Assembly: GCF_000337575.1 (NCBI RefSeq)
Contig: NZ_AOIM01000035.1
Coordinates: 173,498 to 237,497 of the forward strand
Direction of reading: 5' to 3'
Origin: Natrialba hulunbeirensis JCM 10989
GTDB taxonomy: Archaea; Halobacteriota; Halobacteria; Halobacteriales; Natrialbaceae
Length of the DNA stretch: 64,000 nucleotides
The first letter of the stretch is position 1, and every line of letters starts with the position of its first letter. Of this stretch, positions 1 through 9,376 are shown piece after piece. Under the pieces are notes generated by a model. That model searched no databases, had not been told where the DNA came from, and was given only the letters and a program-made list of their open reading frames with translations. The translations under genes were made by a program, and so were the position numbers.

Positions 1-1461
1 CAGTTCCTCGTGGAAGAAAACTCGTTCGTTCGTCATGGAGAAATCCCACTCCGAACGCGCTTGACTAACACCGACGTACTTCTGTCCTTCCTCTGGTTCA
101 AACGGCTCGATTTCGACATCCAGACCGATAACGTCGTCCTCCGTGAGCTTATCCACTTCGTCAGGCTCACTAGGACTAGTAAAGCGCGGGCTATCGTTTT
201 TGACGGAAGCGCCGTCGGCGTTGGTAAACCGATGTCTACCCCAGCGTGCCGTCCGCATCACAGCCCGCATTCTATCGGTTTCGTGATCGCTGTAGACGCG
301 ATGAACCTGGAAGACACGTTTTTGATTGAACGCTCGACTCCGAACCGTCACCATGTCGCCCTTCTCAACGCCGAGCTTGGCAGCGGTTTTTTCGTTGATT
401 CCACAGAGGAGTGCATTTCCAACCTCCTCACCCCAATCACTCAAGGCTACACCCATTCGAGGCCAGATACCGGTGAACTTTTTGACCTCACATTGCGTAC
501 CGGTATCAACATGGCCTAAACGCTCGCGGGCGTTACTACCCATTCGGATGCTTGGCCAGAAACCATCTTGGTCGTGCTGGGCCCAATAGCCGAAGCAATT
601 AGCCTGTTTGGTATCACTCCGTTCGATCCAGATATTGTCTTCCCGTGATTTAAGTTGGTCAATCTGGTACTCTGAATGTTCGAAAAATCCTTTCGAAAGC
701 CTGACTGCAAACTCGTCACCGACGTTGTCCCACTTTGTTTTAGCATACTCAATAGTTGGTTTCGGGTACGTTCGTCCAGAGGTCTCCGATGACGGTTTAT
801 ATTCCACCGGTGATGCGATGTCAGCATCCCCCAACCGTTCCCTCGCAGCGGAACTCATACGAAGTGTATTAAGCGTATAGTCTTCGTTGTGGGTCCCGGC
901 AACGCTATATAATGATTGCCCATTACCACTGAGAGAACTCACCTGAACGAAGTCCCCTACAAGATCACTATCTTCGGGTGGAACTCTGACTGTATATGGA
1001 GAACCCAATTCATACCAGCCTGTTTTTGCATAGTCGATATATGAGGGGGCTTCTTCGTCGTCTACTTTTTCCCAACTTACTTCATCATTAACTTCTGTAT
1101 TAGCTCGTTCTCGAGCATTCTTTCCCATGCGAATCGAGCTACTATAACCTTTACCGTGTGTACCATAGACTCCGAAATAGAACTCATCTGTGGTTCCTTC
1201 TACTGTAATCTTGATGATATCTCCTCCTCCGATCCCTTCAAAGCTATCTGGAACACGACAAGAATACATATCACTGATCTCTGGCCAGTCGCTCTGGGCC
1301 TTCTTGATGTATGTGCTTCCGGAGGTCTGACTAGATTCGGCCTCTCCTTCTGTTAGCGGAGTGCCTGCATCACTGCTTACTCCCGTTGCCGTCAATGCCC
1401 CGGACATGAGCATTGACCGGCGATACATTCCATCATCATTATCGTTGAAATCCTGACACAT
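1..1461 (-). CDS. Tat-exported repeat protein with barrel-like modules, 3' end cut by window edge
   Basis: Reading leftwards from the ATG at 1461, the frame stays open for about 486 codons to the window edge, so the C-terminus is missing. The N-terminus has a Tat-like signal (YRRSMLM then a short hydrophobic stretch). Beyond residue 50 a module of about 80-110 residues recurs four to five times. It begins Y-x4-A-x2-x-W and ends in an arginine-rich turn (IRMGKNARER, LRMSSAARERLG, IRMGSNARERLG, then INEKTAAKLGVEKGDMVTV). The last form resembles half of an AbrB or double-psi beta-barrel fold such as the Cdc48 N-domain; that comparison is by eye only. The start lies 3 bases after the stop of the 607-residue gene, so the two are probably one transcript. 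GGAGG at 1476-1480 is a possible ribosome site with long spacing. Function unknown. Confidence 0.75.
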   Translation of the reverse strand, partial: MCQDFNDNDDGMYRRSMLMSGALTATGVSSDAGTPLTEGEAESSQTSGSTYIKKAQSDWPEISDMYSCRVPDSFEGIGGGDIIKITVEGTTDEFYFGVYGTHGKGYSSSIRMGKNARERANTEVNDEVSWEKVDDEEAPSYIDYAKTGWYELGSPYTVRVPPEDSDLVGDFVQVSSLSGNGQSLYSVAGTHNEDYTLNTLRMSSAARERLGDADIASPVEYKPSSETSGRTYPKPTIEYAKTKWDNVGDEFAVRLSKGFFEHSEYQIDQLKSREDNIWIERSDTKQANCFGYWAQHDQDGFWPSIRMGSNARERLGHVDTGTQCEVKKFTGIWPRMGVALSDWGEEVGNALLCGINEKTAAKLGVEKGDMVTVRSRAFNQKRVFQVHRVYSDHETDRMRAVMRTARWGRHRFTNADGASVKNDSPRFTSPSEPDEVDKLTEDDVIGLDVEIEPFEPEEGQKYVGVSQARSEWDFSMTNERVFFHEEL

Positions 1462-1464
1462 AAT

Positions 1465-3288
1465 TCACAGATCATCCTCCAGTTGCCGCTCATCACTGTC
1501 ATACTCAAAGTGCTCATCAGTGTGAGCTCCCTCCATGACTTCTTCCTGGTTTGCTGCAGTAGTGACGACTCTCTTTCCCTTTGTATCTACATAGTTGATT
1601 TTTGATGATTCGATCCAGACTGATCCCTTTTCACCAGGAACAGGGCCACCACCGTCAACGTCAGTTAGAGCTCTCACTCGGTGGTCCTCGTCTACGTACC
1701 GGAACTCGTCATTCTCAATCCAAAGCGAGCCTGGGTTGATCTCATCCCCTGGCTCACGAAAGTTCCCTTCGTATTTCCAGACGGTTCCATCACCCACGGT
1801 AAAGAAAAGGTCGTCTCCATCAACCCATATATCTCCTCGAATCCCACGTTTTTGACAATTGCTGGTATCGCCCCGAGACGGTACTTTAAGCGCAGTTGTT
1901 CGCGAGTCAGCAACAACATCTCCAGCTTTGTCAACAGGGATTTTCACACCATACATACCGCTGTCATGGTTCCCTACGAATACCTCCATTGTGTCTACCT
2001 GAGCGACGGCAGCTTTGTCCCTTGTTAGTGCCGTAACTATCGCCCAACCTTCACTATCGAAGGTATAAGTAAGTGACTGGGAGACTCCCTCAGAATTACA
2101 CTTTCCGTTTGCATCAGTGACGTACCATTCAGCCCCATCACCGTCATTGGTAGTAAATATAATAGGTCTATCAGGTTGAACTCTTCTCGGTCTGCCACCA
2201 CTTATAAATCCGAAACTTGGATTGAACGTCTCTCCATATGGTGTTTCTGGTGACACATCGTGCGAGATTTCAGAACTGTCGTCAAACTTTGATCCATTTG
2301 CAACGATTGATTGTTGAATAGCATCAACACAAGCCCCACTCACCGAATGAGGAAGTTCGTCGGCAGGTTCTGGTAGCGGTAAAATAGTCACTTCTTCATT
2401 CAATTCGGATAGTCGCGTGTGGAGGACATCAAACTCCGAGGTGACATCGACTATTCCTTCTTCCTCCGGTTCTGCATAGACGTGAAATGTTACGAAATGA
2501 CCTTTAGCGGAGCCATCTTTGGCATTATCTGTTTCGTGGAGGAATCCTTCTTGCAGATTTTGCTTCTCTCCATCATCACTGTTTCCGAAAATCTTTGCAG
2601 CAGCCATGCCGATAGAACCTCCGACAGCGATCGCCGTAGAATGAGGTCCTGGAATAAGTCCGATTCCAGTGAACGTCAGGCCAAGGAGTGCCTCTGGAAC
2701 ATCAGACGAAGACGCTTCGTCAATTGCACCAGACATCTCAGCGAATTGTTCTTCGTAGTCGATATCAGTGACATCCGTATCTCCAGAGATAACGAGATCC
2801 AAGATGTCATCTTGAACGTTTTGTTCTCTAAGCTCATTCATAAACGCCCCGCCAGGGATGAACCCGATTGTCTCATCTGAATGGCGTTGTGCTGGGCTCA
2901 AGTTCCCACTTGGTGCCGTCGCTCCGAATCGATGATCCCCAATAGTATTAGATGTTTTTTGCCCACCATCTACCTGCTCTACTGCCCCGAACGCAGTTCC
3001 TGTTAGAGTGAATTCATGGCGCCACTGATTGTCATCTTCAACCCATGTTGCGGTATTGTATGACAAAGTATGAATAGCAAGTGATTGGCGTTCTATGTGA
3101 TCCTTATCGTGTGTTACTTTGGAGATTTTCCAAATTGGATGTCTTATATCATCATCGGTGTTGGGTGAGTCGGAATGTGTAGGACCGAATTTCCACGATG
3201 AATGACCCGCACCCATTGCCGTCCCCCCTACGAAGGATCCACCTATGGCCTTCACGAGATTACGTCTCGAAAAATGTTTATATTCCAT
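1465..3288 (-). CDS. Tat-exported protein of unknown function, 607 aa
   Basis: The N-terminus FSRRNLVKAIGGSFVGGTAMG is a good Tat signal, so the product is probably exported folded. No catalytic family was recognised. Residues about 370-440 look like a PKD-type beta-sandwich. Residues about 490-580 contain three copies of a short beta unit (GDIWVDGDDLFF, GSLWIENDEFRYVD, GSVWIESSKINYVD) that suggests a small propeller or solenoid. Codon use is more AT-rich than in the genes after 4.6 kb, fitting an accessory or transferred origin. It is the first gene of a two-gene unit with the edge-truncated Tat protein (stop at 1465, next ATG at 1461). The real family could be a haloarchaeal surface protein or secreted binding protein; the evidence does not decide. 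Confidence 0.75.
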   Translation of the reverse strand: MEYKHFSRRNLVKAIGGSFVGGTAMGAGHSSWKFGPTHSDSPNTDDDIRHPIWKISKVTHDKDHIERQSLAIHTLSYNTATWVEDDNQWRHEFTLTGTAFGAVEQVDGGQKTSNTIGDHRFGATAPSGNLSPAQRHSDETIGFIPGGAFMNELREQNVQDDILDLVISGDTDVTDIDYEEQFAEMSGAIDEASSSDVPEALLGLTFTGIGLIPGPHSTAIAVGGSIGMAAAKIFGNSDDGEKQNLQEGFLHETDNAKDGSAKGHFVTFHVYAEPEEEGIVDVTSEFDVLHTRLSELNEEVTILPLPEPADELPHSVSGACVDAIQQSIVANGSKFDDSSEISHDVSPETPYGETFNPSFGFISGGRPRRVQPDRPIIFTTNDGDGAEWYVTDANGKCNSEGVSQSLTYTFDSEGWAIVTALTRDKAAVAQVDTMEVFVGNHDSGMYGVKIPVDKAGDVVADSRTTALKVPSRGDTSNCQKRGIRGDIWVDGDDLFFTVGDGTVWKYEGNFREPGDEINPGSLWIENDEFRYVDEDHRVRALTDVDGGGPVPGEKGSVWIESSKINYVDTKGKRVVTTAANQEEVMEGAHTDEHFEYDSDERQLEDDL

Positions 3289-3831
3289 TTGTGTGTCTAA
3301 ATAATTGTGGCGTTTAGTCTCTCACTTGATCTAGTAAGCACTCCATATTTATTCTCCATCACATCTATAAATTAGGTAGATATTTATATATCTTATTATA
3401 TCACTCCTTGAATGATAACCAGTCACTACTGTGGAAAGACATTGCTAGTAACCTCACGCTATGAGTTTCATTCTCTCTACCGCTAAGCCGTTGGGCTGTT
3501 CAGTCTGCTGCGTTTTCCCTTGACTTCGTCGATTGGCTGAAAGCCGTTCTCCACCACCGAGATTACGAACTCCGGTACGGACGCCACGACAACTCAAATC
3601 ATTTGCCTTCGTATGCCAACTCATCTGAACACTGTCCTCAGGTGGCGTGAGGTGGCTGAATTCGGGCATGGACACCCTGAACCTTCAAACCCGAATTTGA
3701 ACAGCACCCCGCTGGCGAATCGAAGCGTTCTTTGAGGGCTCGAACCCAGATCTTGGCTCTATTGAATCACTAGCTGGCGCCAGGTTAAGTCGGTAAATCA
3801 AAGGAGTTGAAGCGGGTGAGTGGTAATCTGG
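3289..3831. other. gene-poor AT-rich stretch beside a transposase remnant
   Basis: No convincing gene was found. The first 150 bases upstream of the Tat gene are very AT-rich (for example 3375-3405) and probably hold its promoter. Short open frames at 3490-3760 have no start and no recognisable family. They may be further debris from insertion sequences next to the broken transposase. Confidence 0.4.
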
Positions 3832-4455
3832 ATGCACCTCACTACTCGCTTCACCGAGGAAATGATGTCACTGGCAAAAATTTATTGCAACAATCTCGAC
3901 GAAACTGCCGCCCCGGAAGGCGGCGGTTTCGCTGAGCACGCCATGATTTCCCTCCTCGGACTGCGGATTTTCCTCGATGAAACCTACGAGATGATAATCG
4001 GTCTCCTGAGGGTGATGCCGCCAATTCTGGAGACTATCGGCCATCAGCCCGATGACCTTCCACATCCATCGACGTTGTCTGATTGAATTGATAGAGGCAT
4101 GATGCAGGTCTGACGAGTGCTATTGCGTCACTCGGCGCAGTTGCACGAACCCTCGCACACGTCGCTATTGACGCGACATACTACAAGTGGTCACCAGAAG
4201 TAAGCACTACTGCAACCGCACAATTTCCGCGTTCAAACGGTTGGAGCGACGAAACTCGTCGACACAGAGACACAAGCGGTCCTCAACGTACACTGAACAA
4301 CGACACGGGAAGGAAGCGACGCAGAGGTGTGTGCGCAAGTCGTCCGCATACCGGGGTGCGACTTGCAGACCCTCGTCGCCGACAAGGGTTACGACAGTCA
4401 GCCATTGCGGGAGACACTCCAAAGGTAGGGATACGTTCCCTTGTGAAACAACAAT
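3832..4455 (+). pseudogene. IS5-family (haloarchaeal ISH type) transposase remnant
   Basis: Residues translated from 3832-4086 (MHLTTRFTEEMMSLAK, then AAPEGGGFAEHAMISLLGLRIFLDETY and a proline/leucine-rich end) match the N-terminus of haloarchaeal IS5-type transposases. Beyond the stop at 4084-4086 the expected next parts occur in other frames: DATYYKW around 4155, a YCNRTISAFKRL-like piece around 4205, and LQTLVADKGYDSQPLRETLQR around 4365-4430. DATYY and VADKGYD correspond to the first two acidic positions of a DDE catalytic triad. Several frameshifts and stops separate them, so this copy is dead. No matched terminal inverted repeats could be assigned. Confidence 0.75.
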
Positions 4456-4573
4456 GTATGTCTGTTATCTGTCACCCACATCGGATACTGGACAAGCAAG
4501 TGGCTACTATCTGTTCCTCATTTAACATTCTAATAGCTATATTGAAGCAGCACTATCTGTTTGTCACACTCGA

Positions 4574-4984
4574 TCAAATTTCGGCCGTCTCTAGCGGTAC
4601 CAGCGAATATTCCACCGCCTGAACGCCGTCGATCGCCCGAAGTTTCCCAACGACTGTCGCCAGTTCGTCGCAGTCGGTCTCGAGTACTAGCACGTCGAGA
4701 CAGGAGTCACCAACGTGGCTGTGGGTGATCGAAGCGATGCTCCCCTCGTATTCGTGACGAAGCGCTGTTAGCTGTCGCTCGATAGGCTGGGTTTCGAAAT
4801 CGGAGACGACGCTGACGGTTCCCGCGAGTTGCTGGTTCGCCAGACGGTCGTCTTCAAATTCGGTGAGCAGGACTCGCGATCCCTCGCGGACGACTTCGCT
4901 TCGCCCCGCGTACCCGTGGCGTTCGGCGACGGTGTCGAGTCGATCGATCAGTTCGTGGGGCATAGAGACGCTGATGACGGGCAT
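4574..4984 (-). CDS. nikR: NikR-like nickel-responsive ribbon-helix-helix regulator, 136 aa
   Basis: Residues 1-45 form a ribbon-helix-helix DNA-binding domain (ISVSMPHELIDRLDTVAERH, GRSEVVREG). The C-terminal half is an ACT-like sensor domain. His77, His88, His90 and Cys95 sit almost exactly where the nickel ligands of E. coli NikR lie (His76, His87, His89, Cys95), so nickel or a related metal is the likely effector. Length is normal for NikR. The gene is divergent from two COG0523 GTPases across a short promoter region with an inverted repeat, so it probably regulates them and itself. Which metal is sensed in vivo is inference. Confidence 0.85.
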   Translation of the reverse strand: MPVISVSMPHELIDRLDTVAERHGYAGRSEVVREGSRVLLTEFEDDRLANQQLAGTVSVVSDFETQPIERQLTALRHEYEGSIASITHSHVGDSCLDVLVLETDCDELATVVGKLRAIDGVQAVEYSLVPLETAEI

Positions 4985-5094
4985 CCGTGGTTGTTAATAC
5001 CTCAACCACAAATATTGGTATTTGTTATTCAATAAGCCACCAGCACGTAATGGCTAACATTAACAACACGGACCTTCTCATTCACAATCGGCGC
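4985..5094. promoter_or_regulatory. divergent promoter region with candidate NikR operator
   Basis: Between the NikR-like gene and the first GTPase gene lies AATACC (4996-5001), 15 bases, then its exact reverse complement GGTATT (5017-5022). A second short pair, TATTG (5013-5017) and CAATA (5030-5034), overlaps it. The first arm pair has the dyad size of a NikR operator (E. coli GTATGA-N16-TCATAC), though the bases differ. The AT-rich core would also carry the TATA element for the minus-strand gene, so a bound regulator would block transcription. No binding is shown by the sequence itself. Confidence 0.5.
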
Positions 5095-6297
5095 ATGACC
5101 GACGACCCTATTCCCGTGACCGTCCTCAGTGGCAGCCTCGGAGCGGGAAAAACGACCATCTTGAATCACGTACTGACCGCAGATCACGGCCTCGACGTCG
5201 CCGTCGTCGTCAACGACATGGGGGAGGTGAACGTCGATGCCGAGCACGTCACCCAGCAGTCCGACCTGGGCGGCGAAGAGGAGATTATCGAACTGTCCAA
5301 CGGCTGCATCTGCTGTCGCCTGCGAGGTGACATGCTGGATGAAGTCGGCCGGCTCGCCGACCGGCGCGAATTCGACTACCTGCTGGTTGAATCGTCCGGT
5401 ATCTCCGAGCCGATTCCGGTCGCCCAGACGTTCGCGATGGGCTTCGAGGACGCCGAGTTCGATCCAACCGGCACCTACGAACTGGACACGATGGTGACGG
5501 TGGTCAACGCCCACAGTTTCTGGGAGTCGTTCGACTCCGGTGTTGCCCTCACAGAACAGGAACTCGAGGACCAGTCTGGTCGCGTCCCCGAGGAAGTCCT
5601 GCTCGACCAGATCGAATTCTGTGACGTGCTGTTGGTGAACAAGTGCGACCTCGTTCCCGACGATGCGCTTGCAGAGATCGAGACCGTTCTCGAGCGCCTT
5701 CAACCGCGCGCGGAGATCGTCCGCACGGAGTTCGGGAACATCGACCCAGACGAGATTCTGGGGACCGGTACATTCGACTTCCAGCGTGCCCAGAACTCGG
5801 CGGGCTGGAAACACGAACTCCAGCACGATCATCACCACGATCCACAGGAGGAACACGGCGTCACCTCCTTCGTCTACCAACGCCGACGGCCGTTCCACCC
5901 CGAGCGCATCGCCGCGTTGCTGTCGGACATGCCGGACGAAATCGTTCGCGCGAAGGGCTTCTTCTGGAGCGCAGGCCGCGAGGATGTCGCGATGGGCGTC
6001 GACAAAGCCGGCACTTCCGTCCGCGCCGGCCCCGCTGGCACGTGGCTCGCGACCCTCCCGAAAGCCGAACGCGAGCAGTACTTCGCCGCCCGCCCTGGTC
6101 TGAAAGACGACTGGCACGAGGAGTACGGCGACCGAATGACTCGGCTGGTCTTCATCGCACGCGAGTTCGACGAGGACGGGCTGATCGACCGGCTCGACGA
6201 CTGCGTGCTCACCGACGCGGAGATGGACGACAACTGGTCGCGCTACTCCGATCCGTTCGAACCGGAAGACCGACGTGAGCTTGCGCTCTCCCGGTAA
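5095..6297 (+). CDS. CobW/COG0523-family GTPase (metal chaperone), first copy
   Basis: A P-loop (LSGSLGAGKTT, residues about 11-21), the family-defining metal motif C-x-C-C (NGCICC, about 69-74) and an NKCDLV guanine-specificity motif (about 182) identify a G3E-type COG0523 GTPase. The C-terminal CobW_C domain follows a short histidine-rich linker (HDHHHD, about 243-248). These proteins use GTP hydrolysis to deliver Zn, Co or Ni to client enzymes. The ATG at 5095 fits the family N-terminus; an in-frame ATG at 5050 would add 15 residues. The second GTPase follows after 5 bases, and the divergent NikR-like gene suggests metal control. Confidence 0.88.
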   Translation: MTDDPIPVTVLSGSLGAGKTTILNHVLTADHGLDVAVVVNDMGEVNVDAEHVTQQSDLGGEEEIIELSNGCICCRLRGDMLDEVGRLADRREFDYLLVESSGISEPIPVAQTFAMGFEDAEFDPTGTYELDTMVTVVNAHSFWESFDSGVALTEQELEDQSGRVPEEVLLDQIEFCDVLLVNKCDLVPDDALAEIETVLERLQPRAEIVRTEFGNIDPDEILGTGTFDFQRAQNSAGWKHELQHDHHHDPQEEHGVTSFVYQRRRPFHPERIAALLSDMPDEIVRAKGFFWSAGREDVAMGVDKAGTSVRAGPAGTWLATLPKAEREQYFAARPGLKDDWHEEYGDRMTRLVFIAREFDEDGLIDRLDDCVLTDAEMDDNWSRYSDPFEPEDRRELALSR

Positions 6298-6302
6298 CCA
6301 GT

Positions 6303-7559
6303 ATGTCTGTTCCGGTCACCGTCCTCAGCGGCGAACTCGGCGCGGGGAAAACGACGTTGCTCTCCGGCCTCCTCGAGTCGGCCGACTGCGACGTTGCAGT
6401 GTTGGTCAACGACGTCGGCGCAGTCAACGTCGACGCCGATCTCGTGGAGGTTCGCACCGATCTCGCGACCGGCGAGGAAGTCGTCGCACTCGAGAACGGC
6501 TGTATCTGTTGTAGCCTCGGCGGCGAACTCTCGCGGGCGGTGATCCAGCTCTGGAAGGAACACGAGTTCGACCATCTCGTCGTCGAGGCCTCTGGCGTCG
6601 GCGAACCCGAGCCGATTGCCCGCCAGTTCGTTCGCGGCCCCGCTGGGGGGCCGTACGACCTCTCTGCTGTCGTCACCGTTGTCGACGCGCGGCGATTCCA
6701 CGACCGGTTCGCCGACGCCGATTCCGGCGACGCTCCCGCCGTGCAGGGACCGGACGACTCCGGAACGCGTCCGCTCGCGGATCTCGTTCTGGCGCAGGTC
6801 GAGTTCTGCGACCTGCTGGTCGTCAACAAGTGTGACCTCGTTTCCGACGCCGAACGCGATCGCGTCGCCGCCGTTCTCGAGACACTTCAGCCACGCGCCG
6901 AGGTCGTGACGACCGAGCACGGGGTGGTCGATCCTGCCGAGATCCTGGGTGTCGAGCGATTCGACCTCGAGGCGGTGACCGACGCGGCGGGCTGGAAGCG
7001 GGCGATCGAGACAGATGAGCGCGGTGACGATCACGCCCACGGTGAGGCGGGTCACGATCACTGTGCGGACGACAACGAAGATCACGAACACGATCACGCC
7101 CACCCGCCCGAGCGCTACGGCATCGCCGTCGACACCTACCACCGCCGCCGGCCGCTCCACCCCGAACGGTTCGCCGCCTTCCTCGCTGACCTCCCTGACG
7201 GCCTCGTGCGCGCGAAGGGACTGTGTTGGATCGCAGGCCGCGACAAACAGGCCATCACGATGAGCTACGCTGGCAGCGAGACCACACTCGAGGTGACGGG
7301 CCGCTGGATCGCCAGCTTCCCCGCGGATCGCCAGGAGACGTACCGTCGTGGCCAGCCCGACCTCCCGTGGGACGAAGAGTGGGGCGACCGCGAGACACGA
7401 CTCGCGCTGATCGGCCGCAACGTCGACCTGGACGCCCTCGAGGCGCGTCTCGACGAGTGTCTGCTCACCGACGCGGAGCTGGACGACGACTGGCTCGAGT
7501 ACGAGAACGTCGCGCCGACAGGCATGGGCGAGACCACGGTGATTTCGATCGAGCCGTAG
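6303..7559 (+). CDS. CobW/COG0523-family GTPase, second copy with histidine-rich loop
   Basis: This is a paralogue of the GTPase just upstream, with the same order: P-loop LSGELGAGKTT at residues 8-18, NGCICC at about 65-70, NKCDLV at about 177 and a CobW_C domain. A loop at about residues 241-267 is packed with His and Asp (DHAHGEAGHDHCADD, then EDHEHDHAH), a likely metal-loading patch much longer than in the first copy. The 5-base gap to the upstream stop implies co-transcription. The difference in the loop suggests the copies differ in metal capacity or client; this is inference. Confidence 0.88.
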   Translation: MSVPVTVLSGELGAGKTTLLSGLLESADCDVAVLVNDVGAVNVDADLVEVRTDLATGEEVVALENGCICCSLGGELSRAVIQLWKEHEFDHLVVEASGVGEPEPIARQFVRGPAGGPYDLSAVVTVVDARRFHDRFADADSGDAPAVQGPDDSGTRPLADLVLAQVEFCDLLVVNKCDLVSDAERDRVAAVLETLQPRAEVVTTEHGVVDPAEILGVERFDLEAVTDAAGWKRAIETDERGDDHAHGEAGHDHCADDNEDHEHDHAHPPERYGIAVDTYHRRRPLHPERFAAFLADLPDGLVRAKGLCWIAGRDKQAITMSYAGSETTLEVTGRWIASFPADRQETYRRGQPDLPWDEEWGDRETRLALIGRNVDLDALEARLDECLLTDAELDDDWLEYENVAPTGMGETTVISIEP

Positions 7560-7625
7560 GATCGAGTGTCGGTGTCTGGTCCGAGCGCTCTGCGAACACG
7601 AGACCCTTAGCGGTCAACGTGAGTG

Positions 7626-9179
7626 CTACTCTGGACCCGGATCCGGATCCGGATCTGGGTATGCCTGCCGCCAGACTCCGTGCAGAACGAGCGCGATGAA
7701 CGGGAGCCCGAAGACGACGTACGGAAGCGCGCCAAGCAGCGGCCACGGGCCAATGACAACCGCGACGGCACCGACGAGGAGGCCACCGAGCGGGGCAACC
7801 GCAATCGCTGCAATCCGTCTGTCGATCGGTTGCAACTCGAGTACCGTTCCACGAATCGGGAGGTCGAGCGCCTCGGCGAACGCGTCGGCGTCGACGACCG
7901 GACCGATCTCTCGCGTCGCCTCGTCGTCGCCCCAGCCCATCTGCGCCTCGAGCGTCCGGGTGTCGTACACGCGATCCGGATACCGGTCGGCGACGAGACT
8001 CACGTCGCGGATCTCGTGCAGCGGAATCTGCCACTGTGGCTCCTCGACCCAGGTGTCGTACGCGACCAGTCGGTCGTCGTATCGGCGGTACTCGAGTGGC
8101 GCGTGCGAGAGGATGTGCTCGAGCGTTTTGAGGGTCAGATAGCCGGCGAGCGCAGCGAGTGCGAGGAAACTGATGGCGACTGGGAGCGCGACCGCGAACC
8201 CGCCGCTGGCGGCATCGCCGAGAACAGCGAGAGTGATGAACCACGCGACGATCACGATGCCGGTGTAGAACGGTGCTGGCTTCACCAGTGTGTGGAGGAT
8301 GCCGGTGAGAACCACTGTGGGCGTGTGTGTTGAAACGCGAGCGTCCGGTTTGCCAGCGGGTACGGAAAGGGGTTCGAGTCTCTCTCCGTTTTCACCGATT
8401 TCGTCGGTCTTGTCGGTCCCGTCGGTCTCGTCAGTTTCGTTGGACTCGTCCTCGCCGTCCGGACCGGACAGCCACCCCGTGAGTCGGCCACCACCGCCGT
8501 TGGTCGCGCGAAAGGCCGACCAGTCGACGAGCAGTTTAACGGCGACGAACGCGGCGAGGACGATGGCACCGCTGGCCTCCGCCACGATGAAGAGGACGAA
8601 AATCAGGAAAAAGGCCTGGCGCGCAGGGGTTTCGATGACGGCGTACGGCGAGGTTTCCTCGTAGCGCCCGCCGCGGAGATAGTCACGCCAGGTTTCGATG
8701 AGTTGCCCGCTGACCAGCGCCCCGACGCTGAGCCAGACCTCCGGCCGCACGAGAGCCTCGTCGATGGCCACCTCGGACAGCAGGGCCACGATGAAGAGCG
8801 TCGACCAGACGGTCGCGAACAGCATCGCGCCGATGAACGGCACGTTCCGCGGATACACCGGCGGCAGCCAGGACACCAGCCGCACGCTCCCTCGCTTTCG
8901 TGCCAGATCCGTGTTGCCGATAGTGACGACACTCGAGTCGCCGCTACTCTCGTCGTCGTCCGTCTCTAACTCTTCGACGTTCGGTGGTTTCCCCGCGAAC
9001 AGCGCTTTCCCCGCGGCGAGCGGAAACGCGAGCAGCACCTCGAGCGCGTAGATGACGACCAGTGTCGCGGGATCCCAGCCGAACTCGAGGACGCCGACCA
9101 GCGGCACCAGATTGGCGAGTAGGATTGGGGCGAAGGCTGCAGCGGGTGGGAGCCTACCCGTGGCGTCTCGAGGGGCCAT
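7626..9179 (-). CDS. DUF6498-family multi-pass membrane protein
   Basis: The start is taken at 9179 (MAPRDATGRLPPAAAF) because TTTTATTA lies about 30 bases upstream, as expected for a leaderless haloarchaeal gene; the longer open frame has no such signal. The product is about 517 aa with at least eight hydrophobic segments. An acidic, low-complexity cytoplasmic loop (repeats of NETDETDGTDKTDE type) divides two membrane halves. The sequence LANLVPLVGVLEFGWDPATLVVIYALE is typical of what I recall of DUF6498 proteins in Halobacteria. The C-terminus ends in a DPDPDP run. No transport substrate is known or suggested by neighbours. Confidence 0.7.
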   Translation of the reverse strand: MAPRDATGRLPPAAAFAPILLANLVPLVGVLEFGWDPATLVVIYALEVLLAFPLAAGKALFAGKPPNVEELETDDDESSGDSSVVTIGNTDLARKRGSVRLVSWLPPVYPRNVPFIGAMLFATVWSTLFIVALLSEVAIDEALVRPEVWLSVGALVSGQLIETWRDYLRGGRYEETSPYAVIETPARQAFFLIFVLFIVAEASGAIVLAAFVAVKLLVDWSAFRATNGGGGRLTGWLSGPDGEDESNETDETDGTDKTDEIGENGERLEPLSVPAGKPDARVSTHTPTVVLTGILHTLVKPAPFYTGIVIVAWFITLAVLGDAASGGFAVALPVAISFLALAALAGYLTLKTLEHILSHAPLEYRRYDDRLVAYDTWVEEPQWQIPLHEIRDVSLVADRYPDRVYDTRTLEAQMGWGDDEATREIGPVVDADAFAEALDLPIRGTVLELQPIDRRIAAIAVAPLGGLLVGAVAVVIGPWPLLGALPYVVFGLPFIALVLHGVWRQAYPDPDPDPGPE

Positions 9180-9376
9180 GTACGTGACAGGTTGCTCGAG
9201 TGGTAATAAAACGTTCCGAACGGGCGTACTGGCCTGTGTAGTCGCAGACAGCGACGAGTCTTGCGGTGCTCGATTCGGTTCGACGGCGTCGGCCACCTCT
9301 CACAGTGGGCATCACTTGCGACGACCGCTACTCGTGTCGACCACCGCTTATGACACTGCAGCGTAGAGATACACGT

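Noticed and set aside
3454-3675. 73-codon minus-strand frame near the transposase remnant
   Set aside because: It has no recognisable domain, no start context and odd composition.
5029-6117. Long open frame antisense to the first COG0523 GTPase
   Set aside because: The sense frame has P-loop, CxCC and NKxD motifs; the antisense product is a high-GC mirror frame without a family.
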